A DNA stretch of 12,681 nt from an uncultured Trueperaceae bacterium (GTDB lineage Bacteria; Deinococcota; Deinococci; Deinococcales; Trueperaceae): the NCBI GenBank assembly GCA_937907415.1, contig CALCHY010000027.1, forward strand, positions 1 through 12,681. The letters run 5' to 3'. Below the pieces are notes generated by a model, which saw only the letters and a list, made by a program, of their open reading frames with translations, did not search any database and was not told the DNA's origin. Every line of letters begins with the position of its first letter. The first letter of the stretch is position 1. Below, piece after piece: positions 6,675 through 12,681 of this stretch. The position numbers were made by a program, and so were the translations under genes.

Positions 6675-7658
6675 ATGAGACTGCTGGCGCCAACCCCTGA
6701 GAACCTTGCGCTTGCGGCAGAGCGCCTGCGGGCCGGCGGCCTCGTCGGCCTGCCAACCGAGACGGTCTACGGCCTGGCTGCCAACGCGCTCGACGAGGCA
6801 GCGATATCTCGAGTGTTCGCCCTGAAGGGCCGCCCTAAGGATCACCCGCTGATCGTGCACTTGGCCTCTGCCGGGCAGTTGAGTCAGTGGTCGGCGGCGG
6901 TGGACGAGCGCGCCGTGCGCCTCGCAGAGGCCCTGTGGCCCGGGCCCCTGACGATAGTGCTCAGGAAGGCGCGAGCAGTACCAGACGCAGTCACGGGAGG
7001 GCAACCAACCGTGGCGCTACGCGTGCCCGCTCACCCAGTCGCCCGGGCCGTACTCGAGCTCTTCGGCGGCGGCCTAGCGGCGCCATCGGCTAACCGGTTC
7101 GGACGCGTAAGCCCCACCACGGCCGCGCATGTAGCCAGCGAGTTCCCTGACGCCGACCTCATGGTGCTGGACGGCGGGGCGTCGGTCGTTGGGTTGGAGT
7201 CCACCATCATCGACCTGAGCGGTTCGACTCCACGGGTCTTGCGGCCCGGTGACGTGGCGCGCGACCAGCTGGAGGAGGTCCTCGGCGAGGCCGTAGCCAT
7301 CGGCCACGGCGCCGCGGCTCCGCGAGTGCCAGGCAGCCTCCCTAGCCACTACGCCCCCGGTGCGCCGACGTTCCTGGTGGCGAGCAGCGAGCTGCTAACT
7401 ACTGTGGACGAGAAGTCAGCGGTACTAGCGCTGCGCCCCGCCCCGGCTGGCTTCGCGGGAGCGTGGGTGCAGTTGCCCGCCGATCCACGGGGTTATGGAG
7501 CCGGGCTCTATACCGCGCTGCGGCAACTGGACGCTGAAAGCCCGGCGCGCCTCGTGATCGAGCGTGTGCCTGACGACGCCAACTGGTTGGCTGTGCGCGA
7601 CAGGCTCGAACGCGCGAGCGCGCCGAGGCCAGACGCCGTCGCTCGGAGGAGCGCATGA
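6675..7658 (+). CDS. tsaC: L-threonylcarbamoyladenylate synthase, Sua5 type
   Basis: This enzyme makes threonylcarbamoyl-AMP from threonine, bicarbonate and ATP, the first step of the t6A37 modification on tRNAs that read ANN codons. At 327 residues it is the two-domain Sua5 form, not the short TsaC form. The YrdC domain (about 10-200) shows [54 protein letters not shown] and LESTIIDLS. The interdomain linker [13 protein letters not shown] (219-231) is the typical HYAP segment. The Sua5 domain follows, and its last helix motif is less conserved than usual ([12 protein letters not shown]). ATG at 6675 has a -10 box eight bases upstream; GTG at 6624 would only add a GC-rich tail. Its stop overlaps the purE start (ATGA), so the genes are co-translated. 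Confidence 0.93.
   Translation: MRLLAPTPENLALAAERLRAGGLVGLPTETVYGLAANALDEAAISRVFALKGRPKDHPLIVHLASAGQLSQWSAAVDERAVRLAEALWPGPLTIVLRKARAVPDAVTGGQPTVALRVPAHPVARAVLELFGGGLAAPSANRFGRVSPTTAAHVASEFPDADLMVLDGGASVVGLESTIIDLSGSTPRVLRPGDVARDQLEEVLGEAVAIGHGAAAPRVPGSLPSHYAPGAPTFLVASSELLTTVDEKSAVLALRPAPAGFAGAWVQLPADPRGYGAGLYTALRQLDAESPARLVIERVPDDANWLAVRDRLERASAPRPDAVARRSA
7645..7650 (+). promoter_or_regulatory. Ribosome binding site of purE
   Basis: GGAGGA ends four bases before the purE ATG at 7655, inside the end of the Sua5-type gene. This internal gene uses a classical site, in contrast to the first genes of transcripts here, which have none. Confidence 0.65.
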
Positions 7659-8218
7659 CCGAACAGCACAAGACCGACGAGCACGCGACTTCGAAGGGCA
7701 CGGCGCCGGGCACGGCCCCGTTGGTGGCCGTCGTCATGGGCTCCACCAGCGACTGGGAGACCATGCGCCACGCTTCCGAGGTGCTCGGGCGCCTCGAGGT
7801 GCCGCACACCTGCCAAGTCGTATCGGCGCACCGCACCCCTGAGCGCCTGGCGGAGTTCGGTAAGTCGGCGGCCGGGCGCGGCATCCAAGTGATCGTCGCT
7901 GGCGCCGGTGGCGCAGCCCACCTCCCGGGAATGATCGCGGCGAACACGCACCTGCCGGTGTTCGGAGTGCCTGTCATGAGCGAGGCGTTACGCGGGGTCG
8001 ACTCGCTCCTCTCGATCGTCCAGATGCCGCGCGGCGTGCCCGTTGGGACTTTGGCCATCGGCGCGCCAGGTGCGTTGAACGCCGGCTTGTTGGCTGCGAG
8101 CGTGCTCTCCCTGACGCGGCCGGAGTTGCGGTGGCGCCTGATAGCGTTCCGTGACGAACAGACCGATGCGGCCAGCAAGAGCACGCTGCCAACCCCGCAC
8201 TTCGTCCCCGAGCCGTGA
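7655..8218 (+). CDS. purE: N5-carboxyaminoimidazole ribonucleotide mutase, class I PurE
   Basis: PurE moves the carboxyl group of N5-CAIR to give CAIR in purine synthesis. The 187-residue protein has about 20 extra polar residues at its N-terminus ([15 protein letters not shown]), then the class I core: [12 protein letters not shown] (27-37), [11 protein letters not shown] with catalytic H59, [16 protein letters not shown] (81-96), the nearly invariant [21 protein letters not shown], and [13 protein letters not shown]. Both purE and purK are present and adjacent, which marks the bacterial two-step route through N5-CAIR rather than the one-step class II carboxylase. The start ATG overlaps the upstream stop and has a strong ribosome site. 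The stop overlaps the purK GTG by four bases, so the two subunits of the pathway are translationally coupled. Confidence 0.96.
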   Translation: MTEQHKTDEHATSKGTAPGTAPLVAVVMGSTSDWETMRHASEVLGRLEVPHTCQVVSAHRTPERLAEFGKSAAGRGIQVIVAGAGGAAHLPGMIAANTHLPVFGVPVMSEALRGVDSLLSIVQMPRGVPVGTLAIGAPGALNAGLLAASVLSLTRPELRWRLIAFRDEQTDAASKSTLPTPHFVPEP

Positions 8219-9393
8219 CGCAGCCGGCACCCGTGCTCCCAGGTTCGACGATCGGCGTGCTTGGCGGGGGTCAGCTAGGCCGGATGCTCGCGCTGTCGGC
8301 TCGCCGTGCCGGCTACCGCGTTCACGTCCTAAGCGACGTCGCCGGTTCGTCCGGCGCCCAGGTGGCCGACCATACGGTCGTGGCGAGCTACGACGACGCG
8401 GCTGCTGTCGCGGCGTTCGCTGCGCAAGTAGACGTGGTGACGCTCGAGTTCGAGAACATCTCGAGCCCCGCCCTCGCGGCCGCTGCGCACAACGCGCCGG
8501 TCAGGCCTGGGGTGTTGGCGCTGCACGTCAGCCAGAACCGCCAACGGGAGAAGGAGTTCCTCGAGGCGAACGGTTTCCAGCACGCCCCGTTCGTCACACT
8601 GCAGGGCCCGGCTGACGAACGAGCGGTGGCCATGCCAGCTTTCCCGTTCGTCGCGAAGTCGGCCGGCTTCGGCTACGACGGCAAGGGCCAGGTAGTCGCG
8701 CGTGGGCCGGAGGATCTGGCGCGCGTGGCGGCTCTGTTGGAGAGCGGCCCCATCGTCGTCGAGGAGTTCGTCGAGCTGGCGGCCGAACTATCGGTCGTAG
8801 GGGCACGGTCGCTCGCTGGCGCGGTCGCCCTCTACCAGCCGCTCCTCAACCGCCACGTAGGGGGCATTCTCGACACGACCGTCCTCAGTGCCGCGCCGAA
8901 CGAGCCGCCCATGGAGGGGCTCGCCTGGCCGCGCCTAACCGCGGAGGCCCTTGCAGCCACCGCCGAGCTGCTCGAGCTGCTCGAGGTAGTCGGTGTGGCG
9001 TGTGTCGAGTTCTTCGTGACGACGGCGGGCGCGCTGCTGGTGAACGAGATCGCGCCGCGCCCTCACAACTCGGGGCACCTGACCATCGAGGCGTGCCTCA
9101 CGAGTCAGTTCGAGCAACAGTGGCGCGCCGTGTGTGGGCTGCCGCTCGGTAGCACCCGGGCCCATTCGAGCGCCGCCATGACCAACCTGCTCGGTGAGCT
9201 GTGGCTCGGTGGAGAACCGCGCTGGGAAAAGGCGCTGGCAAGGCCCGGGGCGAGCCTGCACCTCTACGGCAAGCAGGGGCCGCGGCCGGGACGCAAGATG
9301 GGCCACATAACGGCCGTTGGCCCGACCGCCGCCGCCGCCGAGCGGACCGCGCTGGCGGCAAGGGCCGACCTTGATCACTCGGATGCCGTGTAA
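8215..9393 (+). CDS. purK: N5-carboxyaminoimidazole ribonucleotide synthase (PurK)
   Basis: PurK uses ATP and bicarbonate to carboxylate AIR to N5-CAIR, the substrate of PurE. The 392-residue protein is an ATP-grasp enzyme. [19 protein letters not shown] (13-31) is the N-terminal nucleotide-like fold. [19 protein letters not shown] (143-161) holds the ATP-grasp lysine and glycine loop, and [18 protein letters not shown] the hinge. [20 protein letters not shown] (275-294) carries the metal-binding and substrate residues, and [19 protein letters not shown] (348-366) is the C-terminal signature. GTG at 8215 overlaps the purE TGA as GTGA. The region before it has only a weak GAG as ribosome site, so translation probably depends on coupling. 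No terminator is obvious between purK and the str operon promoter. Confidence 0.95.
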   Translation: MTQPAPVLPGSTIGVLGGGQLGRMLALSARRAGYRVHVLSDVAGSSGAQVADHTVVASYDDAAAVAAFAAQVDVVTLEFENISSPALAAAAHNAPVRPGVLALHVSQNRQREKEFLEANGFQHAPFVTLQGPADERAVAMPAFPFVAKSAGFGYDGKGQVVARGPEDLARVAALLESGPIVVEEFVELAAELSVVGARSLAGAVALYQPLLNRHVGGILDTTVLSAAPNEPPMEGLAWPRLTAEALAATAELLELLEVVGVACVEFFVTTAGALLVNEIAPRPHNSGHLTIEACLTSQFEQQWRAVCGLPLGSTRAHSSAAMTNLLGELWLGGEPRWEKALARPGASLHLYGKQGPRPGRKMGHITAVGPTAAAAERTALAARADLDHSDAV

Positions 9394-9401
9394 CACGGCG
9401 G

Positions 9402-9431
9402 TTGCGGTAACCCTATCCTAGGGTGTACAGT
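9402..9431 (+). promoter_or_regulatory. Probable str operon promoter upstream of rpsL
   Basis: TTGCGG (9402-9407) and TACAGT (9426-9431) are 18 bases apart. The start would be near 9438, leaving a leader of about 150 bases. The spacer holds the inverted repeat ACCCTA-TCC-TAGGGT (9410-9424), and CCTAGG occurs on each side of the -10 (9417-9422 and 9433-9438). A regulator site is possible. An alternative TATCCT at 9414 lacks a matching -35 box. Confidence 0.45.
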
Positions 9432-9497
9432 ACCTAGGTTTGTTTGCCCTCGGCCCGCAGCGTTGGGTCCAGGGCCAGTTTGTCGTGTGCTGCCGCG

Positions 9498-9537
9498 AAG
9501 GCCGCGAACGACGTTCAGGCTATGAGTTCGCGGCCTT
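9498..9537 (+). promoter_or_regulatory. Strong leader hairpin upstream of rpsL
   Basis: AAGGCCGCGAAC (9498-9509) and GTTCGCGGCCTT (9526-9537) are perfect 12-base complements around a 16-base loop. No T-run follows (atcgccgcg), so a standard terminator is unlikely. It lies in the long untranslated leader of the str operon, where a ribosomal protein might bind to regulate it. That role is inferred; the base pairing is directly visible. Confidence 0.55.
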
Positions 9538-9542
9538 ATCGC

Positions 9543-9565
9543 CGCGCCCAAAATCCTCGGGCGCG
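9543..9565 (+). promoter_or_regulatory. Second leader hairpin just before the rpsL ribosome site
   Basis: CGCGCCC (9543-9549) and GGGCGCG (9559-9565) form a perfect 7-base, all-GC stem with a 9-base loop (aaaatcctc). It begins five bases after the first hairpin and ends ten bases before GAGGGAG, so it could affect access of ribosomes to rpsL. Confidence 0.45.
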
Positions 9566-9574
9566 AGACCACAC

Positions 9575-9581
9575 GAGGGAG
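9575..9581 (+). promoter_or_regulatory. Ribosome binding site that decides the rpsL start
   Basis: GAGGGAG ends eight bases before CTG at 9590. The only nearby standard codon, GTG at 9581, overlaps the site itself and cannot be served by it. The spacing therefore favours CTG, which also gives the conserved S12 N-terminus. Confidence 0.6.
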
Positions 9582-9589
9582 TGATCGTT

Positions 9590-9988
9590 CTGCCGACCGT
9601 CAACCAGCTGCTCCGCAAGGGGCGCAGGAAGATCGAGAAGAAGAGCAAGACCCCGGCACTCAAGGGGTCGCCGCAGCGTCGTGGCGTTTGCACCGCCGTC
9701 AAGACCCAGACGCCCAAGAAGCCGAACTCCGCGTTGCGCAAGATCGCGCGTGTTCGCCTGGCCGGTGGCCAGGAAGTCACCGCCTACATCCCCGGAGAGA
9801 AGCACAACCTCCAGGAGCACTCGGTAGTGCTCATCCGTGGCGGCCGTGTCAAGGACCTCCCGGGCGTTCGTTATCACATCGTCCGCGGCACGCTCGACGC
9901 TCAAGGCGTCGGTGTCGGCCGGTACGTGCAGCGCAATAAGAGCCGCAGCAAGTACGGCACGAAGAAGCCGAAGGCGGGGAAGAAGTAA
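9590..9988 (+). CDS. rpsL: 30S ribosomal protein S12
   Basis: S12 sits at the decoding centre of the 30S subunit and controls accuracy. From CTG at 9590 the protein is 132 residues and begins (M)[11 protein letters not shown], the conserved bacterial N-terminus. [11 protein letters not shown] (41-51) contains K43 and the [13 protein letters not shown] loop contains K88, D89 and P91. These are the wild-type residues at classical streptomycin-resistance positions, and D89 is the usual methylthiolation site. The basic tail [14 protein letters not shown] is typical. The CTG start is unusual: GTG at 9581 would add three residues before the conserved start and lies inside the ribosome site. An open frame back to 9440 has no S12 similarity. 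It is the first gene of the str operon, three bases before rpsG. Confidence 0.95.
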   Translation: MPTVNQLLRKGRRKIEKKSKTPALKGSPQRRGVCTAVKTQTPKKPNSALRKIARVRLAGGQEVTAYIPGEKHNLQEHSVVLIRGGRVKDLPGVRYHIVRGTLDAQGVGVGRYVQRNKSRSKYGTKKPKAGKK

Positions 9989-9991
9989 GCC

Positions 9992-10462
9992 ATGGGACGT
10001 AGAAGACGCGCCGAGATCCGCCCGCTCCAACCAGACCTCGTTTACTCCGACACGACCGTCACCGCCCTGGTGAACAAGTTGATGCGCGATGGCAAGAAGA
10101 ACACCGCCAGCCGCATCTTCTACGGCGCCTGCCGCCTCATCCAGGAGCGTTCTGGTCAGGAGCCCCTCAAGGTGTTCCGTCAAGCCCTCGACAACATTCG
10201 GCCCCGCATCGAAGTGCGTAGCCGCCGCGTTGGTGGTTCCACTTACCAGGTGCCGGTCGAAGTCATCCCTCGCCGCTCGCAGTCGCTAAGCCTGCGTTGG
10301 CTCGTAGCCGCATGTGACGCTCGTCCCGAGCGCACCGCCGTCGAGCGCGTCGCCGGCGAACTCCTCGATGCCGCCGCTGGTCGCGGTGGCGCCGTTAAGA
10401 AGAAGGAGGATGTCGAGCGGATGGCCGAGGCGAACCGCGCCTACGCCCACTACCGCTGGTGA
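9992..10462 (+). CDS. rpsG: 30S ribosomal protein S7
   Basis: S7 nucleates assembly of the 30S head by binding the 3' major domain of 16S rRNA and borders the E site. The 156-residue length is exactly typical. Family blocks are MGRRRRAEIRPLQPDLVYSD with its basic start, LVNKLMRDGKKNTASRIFYGA, NIRPRIEVRSRRVGGSTYQVPVEV, SLSLRWLVAACDAR and the C-terminal MAEANRAYAHYRW. It starts three bases after the rpsL stop. In E. coli S7 represses its own synthesis by binding the roughly 100-base rpsL-rpsG gap; that gap does not exist here, so any such control must use another site. The ribosome site is weak (GGGGAAGAAG inside the end of rpsL), suggesting coupled translation. Confidence 0.97.
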   Translation: MGRRRRAEIRPLQPDLVYSDTTVTALVNKLMRDGKKNTASRIFYGACRLIQERSGQEPLKVFRQALDNIRPRIEVRSRRVGGSTYQVPVEVIPRRSQSLSLRWLVAACDARPERTAVERVAGELLDAAAGRGGAVKKKEDVERMAEANRAYAHYRW

Positions 10463-10471
10463 ATCTGGCGC

Positions 10472-10495
10472 GCTCGTTGGCTCACGGCAGCGAGC
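10472..10495 (+). promoter_or_regulatory. Hairpin in the rpsG-fusA gap
   Basis: GCTCGTTG (10472-10479) pairs with CAGCGAGC (10488-10495) over eight positions with one G-U wobble, around an 8-base loop. No T-run follows. It lies in the 62-base gap between rpsG and fusA and may be a processing or control element, or chance. Confidence 0.3.
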
Positions 10496-10524
10496 ATGGG
10501 TAGAGCGACTAAGACAGACTTGAT

Positions 10525-12594
10525 ATGACGACTACGATCACTGACCTTCACAAGACACGCAACATCGGTATCGCCGCGCACATCGACGCTGGCAAGACCA
10601 CGCTCACTGAGCGCATCCTGTTCTTCACTGGCCGCATACACAAGGTGGGCGAGACCCACGAAGGTGCGGCGCAGATGGACTGGATGGCGCAAGAACGCGA
10701 GCGCGGGATCACCATCACGTCGGCGGTAACTCAGGCGTTCTGGCACGATACCCGCATCAACGTAATCGACACGCCCGGGCACGTCGACTTCACCATGGAA
10801 GTCGAGCGCAGCATGCGCGTGCTCGACGGCGCCGTGGCTGTCTTCGACGCCAGCCAGGGTGTCGAGCCACAGAGCGAGACCGTGTGGCGCCAGGCGGACA
10901 AGTACCACGTGCCGCGCATCGCGTTCGCCAACAAGATGGATAAGACCGGCGCATCGTTCGACCTCGTGCTGTCGTCCATGGCCGACCGGCTTGGCGCCGT
11001 CGCCGTGCCGCTCCAGTGGCCGATCGGCGCTGAGGACTCGTTCGAAGGCATGATCGACCTCGTCGAGATGAAGGCCATCTACTATCACGACGACCTAGGT
11101 AAGACCGTCGAAGTGGAAGAGCTGCCGGCCGAGCTCCTCGCCATCGCTACCGCGAAGCGCGACATCATGATCGAGCGCGTGGCTGAGTTCAACGACGACG
11201 TCGCCATGCTCTACCTCGAGGGCGAACCGGTACCGGAAGACCTCCTGCGCGCCGCCATCCGCAAGGGCACCATCGCGCTCGACTTCTACCCAGTGGTGTG
11301 CGGCGCAGCGCTCAAGAACAAGGGCGTGCAGCGCCTCCTAGACGCCATCGCCGCCTACTTGCCTTCGCCGCTCGACATTCCGCCGATCCCAGGCGTCAAC
11401 CCAGACAGCGGTGAGCCGGAGACCCGCGCCGCCGACATCGAGGCCCCCACCGCCGCGTTGGCGTTCAAGATCGCTACCGACCCGTACGTTGGGCGGCTCG
11501 TCTTCGTGCGCGTGTACTCGGGCTCCCTCAAGTCAGGGTCGTACATCTACAACGTCAGCAAGGGCCGCCGCGAACGCATCGGCCGCCTGCTGAAGATGCA
11601 CGCCAACTCCCGCGAAGAAGTCGATTCGATCGACGCGGGTTCGCTCGGCGCCGTCGTCGGCCTCAAGGACACGACGACCGGCGACAGCCTCGCGGACGCG
11701 GACCACCCGATCATCCTCGAGTCCATCGACGTGCCGGAGCCCGTCATCACCGTCGCCATCGAGCCAGCCTCGAAGGCCGACCAGGACAAGCTCTCCAACG
11801 GCCTCATCAAGCTGACGGAGGAGGACCCGACCTTCCGCGTCGAGTCCGACCCGGAGACCGGCCAGACCAAGATCTCGGGCATGGGCGAGCTCCACCTCGA
11901 GATCATCGTCGACCGCCTCAAGCGCGAGTTCAACGTGAACGCCAACGTCGGCGCCCCGCAGGTCGCCTACCGTGAGACCATCTCCAGGCCGGTCGACGTT
12001 GAAGGCAAGTTCGTGCGCCAGTCCGGCGGCCGTGGTCAGTACGGTCACGTCAAGATCAAGGCCGAGCCCCTCGAGCGCGGTGCAGGCAACGCCTTCGAGA
12101 ACGCCGTCGTGGGTGGCACGGTTCCCAAGGACTTCATCCCCGCGGTTCAGAAGGGCGTCCAGGAGGCCATGCAGAGCGGTCCGCTCCTCGGTTTCCCCAT
12201 CGTCGACATGAAGGTTTCCCTCTACGACGGCTCGTACCACGAGGTCGACTCGTCCGAGATGTCCTTCAAGATCGCCGCTTCCATGGCCGTTCGCGAAGCC
12301 ATGAAGGAGGGTGGAGCCCAGGTGCTCGAGCCCATCATGCGAGTCGAGGCGACCACGCCAGACCAGTACATGGGTGACGTCATCGGCAGCCTGAACTCTC
12401 GCCGCGGTCAGATCCAGGGCATGGTCCCCCGCGGTAATGCCCAGGTAGTCACCGCTAACGTGCCGCTAGCCGAGATGTTCGGTTACGCCACCGACCTGCG
12501 CAGCCTCACCCAGGGTCGCGCGACGTTCTCCATGTTCTTCGAGCACTACGAAGCGGTCCCGCGCAGCGTGCAAGAAGAGCTTCTCAAGAAGTAA
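10525..12594 (+). CDS. fusA: Elongation factor G
   Basis: EF-G is the GTPase that drives tRNA-mRNA translocation and, with RRF, ribosome recycling. The 689-residue length matches the Thermus protein. The GTPase motifs are in order: AHIDAGKTT (18-26), RGITI (60-64), DTPGH (82-86), NKMDK (136-140) and the GAALKNKG loop. Domain II contains [15 protein letters not shown], domain [21 protein letters not shown], and domain [13 protein letters not shown], then [15 protein letters not shown] near its tip. The end of the protein has [36 protein letters not shown] and FFEHYEAVP. Codon use strongly favours C-ending codons. The start ATG has only a poor ribosome site (agacagacttgat), surprising for so heavily expressed a gene; perhaps the upstream hairpin or A-rich stretch helps. 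Confidence 0.97.
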   Translation: MTTTITDLHKTRNIGIAAHIDAGKTTLTERILFFTGRIHKVGETHEGAAQMDWMAQERERGITITSAVTQAFWHDTRINVIDTPGHVDFTMEVERSMRVLDGAVAVFDASQGVEPQSETVWRQADKYHVPRIAFANKMDKTGASFDLVLSSMADRLGAVAVPLQWPIGAEDSFEGMIDLVEMKAIYYHDDLGKTVEVEELPAELLAIATAKRDIMIERVAEFNDDVAMLYLEGEPVPEDLLRAAIRKGTIALDFYPVVCGAALKNKGVQRLLDAIAAYLPSPLDIPPIPGVNPDSGEPETRAADIEAPTAALAFKIATDPYVGRLVFVRVYSGSLKSGSYIYNVSKGRRERIGRLLKMHANSREEVDSIDAGSLGAVVGLKDTTTGDSLADADHPIILESIDVPEPVITVAIEPASKADQDKLSNGLIKLTEEDPTFRVESDPETGQTKISGMGELHLEIIVDRLKREFNVNANVGAPQVAYRETISRPVDVEGKFVRQSGGRGQYGHVKIKAEPLERGAGNAFENAVVGGTVPKDFIPAVQKGVQEAMQSGPLLGFPIVDMKVSLYDGSYHEVDSSEMSFKIAASMAVREAMKEGGAQVLEPIMRVEATTPDQYMGDVIGSLNSRRGQIQGMVPRGNAQVVTANVPLAEMFGYATDLRSLTQGRATFSMFFEHYEAVPRSVQEELLKK

Positions 12595-12616
12595 TTCAGG
12601 ATTCTAGGTACGAGTT

Positions 12617-12622
12617 AAGGAG
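12617..12622 (+). promoter_or_regulatory. Ribosome binding site of tuf
   Basis: AAGGAG is followed by eight bases (ttttgatc) and the tuf ATG at 12631, an excellent site. It lies in the 36-base gap after fusA, which shows no hairpin or clear promoter, so tuf is probably read with the str operon. Confidence 0.75.
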
Positions 12623-12630
12623 TTTTGATC

Positions 12631-12681
12631 ATGGCTAAGGGTGTTTTTGAGCGTACGAAGCCGCATGTGAATGTTGGGACT
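12631..12681 (+). CDS. tuf: Elongation factor Tu, 5' end only
   Basis: The 17 codons present encode MAKGVFERTKPHVNVGT, the conserved bacterial EF-Tu N-terminus leading into the GTPase G1 loop, which lies beyond the window. EF-Tu brings aminoacyl-tRNA to the ribosome. Position after fusA is the standard str operon order. All third bases here are G or T; none of the 13 codons with a C-ending synonym uses it, unlike fusA just upstream. Truncation is by the window edge, not a mutation. Confidence 0.95.
   Translation, partial: MAKGVFERTKPHVNVGT

Noticed and set aside
7399..8184. 261-codon open frame on the minus strand
   Set aside because: It is opposite the Sua5-type gene and purE, with an arginine- and serine-rich translation typical of antisense frames.
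9498..9565. Leader hairpins as an intrinsic terminator of purK
   Set aside because: Neither stem is followed by a T-run, and both lie over 100 bases beyond purK and downstream of the likely str promoter. A terminator without a T-run cannot be fully excluded.
9440..9589. Open frame of 50 codons in front of and in frame with rpsL
   Set aside because: S12 begins at PTVNQ in all bacteria known to me. The frame covers two strong hairpins and the ribosome site, so it is untranslated leader that happens to lack stops at high GC.
11533..12240. 235-codon open frame on the minus strand within fusA
   Set aside because: fusA is unambiguous here. The complement of its C-biased codons readily leaves open antisense frames, and the translation resembles no family.
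1..12681. Mobile element, CRISPR array, toxin-antitoxin or defence system
   Set aside because: No terminal repeats, transposase, integrase, spaced direct repeats or defence domains are visible; apart from two genes, all products are familiar housekeeping proteins.

Overview
The window is a GC-rich chromosomal segment of housekeeping genes, most likely from the Deinococcota (Deinococcus-Thermus), perhaps near Trueperaceae. The EF-G and S12 proteins look Thermus-like as I remember those sequences. Many genes also appear to be read from leaderless transcripts, with a TAnnnT -10 box only 6 to 8 bases before the start codon, a habit described in Deinococcus. The lineage is inferred, not proven. 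No phage, insertion sequence, CRISPR or defence locus is visible.

Layout. A tRNA-Ile(GAU) gene with an encoded CCA end reads leftward from the left edge. Rightward from it run ispH (last step of the MEP isoprenoid pathway) and a dusA-like tRNA dihydrouridine synthase. The dus gene meets a leftward acyl-CoA dehydrogenase tail to tail with a 35-base overlap. That gene diverges from a rightward AroH-type chorismate mutase. Next come two leftward genes: an unrecognised 93-residue protein followed, with a one-base overlap, by a 346-residue protein with a C-terminal ArsR-like winged helix. This pair diverges, across only 18 bases, from a rightward glycerate 2-kinase (MOFRL family). Then follows a compact run of a Sua5-type threonylcarbamoyl-AMP synthase, purE and purK, the last three overlapping by 4 bases each. 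The window ends with the str operon: rpsL, rpsG, fusA and the first 17 codons of tuf.

Function. purE and purK together convert AIR to CAIR in purine synthesis. The tRNA-Ile gene, dus and Sua5 concern tRNA supply and modification. The str genes build and drive the ribosome.

Points of most interest are regulatory. Six genes show the leaderless -10 layout without a Shine-Dalgarno sequence. Two of these share one bidirectional -10 box in an 18-base gap. Two genes (dus and rpsL) seem to start at CTG, each with GGAG eight bases upstream. The rpsL leader carries two strong tandem hairpins. The start of tuf uses no C-ending codon at all, unlike fusA.
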